A DNA stretch of 15,647 nt from Bacteroidota bacterium (GTDB lineage Bacteria > Bacteroidota > Bacteroidia > Chitinophagales > Saprospiraceae), in NCBI GenBank assembly GCA_024277695.1, contig JAJRUR010000049.1:1-15647 (forward strand). The letters are read 5' to 3'. Under the pieces are notes generated by a model. It worked only from the letters and a program-made list of their open reading frames with translations. It did not search any database and was not told the DNA's origin. Shown here piece by piece: positions 15,496 to 15,647 of the stretch. Both the position numbers and the translations under genes were made by a program. The stretch's first letter is position 1, and the number at the start of each line of letters is the position of its first letter.

Positions 15496-15647
15496 GTGTT
15501 TACTTAAATAGATCTTTTGTATCGCTTCGATCTTGGGATGGGGGGTTGGGTTCAGAAGAGTGGTTATGTATTTTGCATAAGTACATCAACATTAAATAAA
15601 AACATAATATATAAAAGCCATAAAATCAACGATATAAGAAAATCATA

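Noticed and set aside
15535..15550. G-rich stretch as a G-quadruplex
   Set aside because: It has only three separated G-runs (3, 6 and 3), so a standard three-layer quadruplex would need a zero-length loop inside the run of six.

Overview
This window reads as ordinary chromosome from a member of the Bacteroidota, possibly a Saprospiraceae/Chitinophaga-like lineage. The evidence is a TonB-dependent receptor paired with a surface-type lipoprotein, a secreted PGRP-type amidase, promoters with the TAnnTTTG -7 element, a weak Shine-Dalgarno signal at most genes, a class Ia ribonucleotide reductase of the eukaryote-like type, and menaquinone synthesis (MenD). No phage genes, insertion sequences, CRISPR array, tRNA or rRNA were seen.

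Layout. Positions 1-1002 (minus) hold the N-terminal 334 residues of a secreted zinc amidase that runs off the left edge. A divergent 194-bp promoter region follows, then a plus-strand cluster. Its first gene (1197-4673) encodes an endonuclease/exonuclease/phosphatase (EEP) domain fused in one frame to a TonB-dependent receptor plug and barrel. The second (4718-6622) encodes a DUF5689-like lipoprotein with two related OB-like halves and a C-terminal adhesion-type domain. The third is menD (6654-8326), which carries a one-base frame break at a run of six T. A 432-bp gap holds a GC-rich, hairpin-forming, repeat-like element, and corA follows (8759-9706). A 327-bp AT-rich gap then carries a perfect DnaA box and a long inverted repeat in front of nrdB (10034-11014) and nrdA (11187-13598). 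Convergent to these on the minus strand is a two-gene unit, preA (15407-14079) and a yeast-type cytosine deaminase (14076-13642).

How the genes may work together. The fusion receptor and lipoprotein look like an outer-membrane capture and import unit with its own phosphodiesterase or nuclease. Because an N-terminal extension of a TonB receptor normally faces the periplasm, the fused nuclease would be expected at the periplasmic mouth of the channel. I infer a nucleic-acid or other phosphodiester substrate; the sequence does not prove it. Further along, cytosine deaminase and PreA act on free pyrimidine bases, and NrdAB makes deoxynucleotides. These are separate transcription units, so a shared theme of nucleic-acid salvage is only suggestive.

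The observations most worth following are the nuclease-receptor fusion, the menD frame break at a slippery heptamer, and the DnaA-box plus inverted-repeat arrangement upstream of nrdB, which recalls the layout of the E. coli nrdAB control region.
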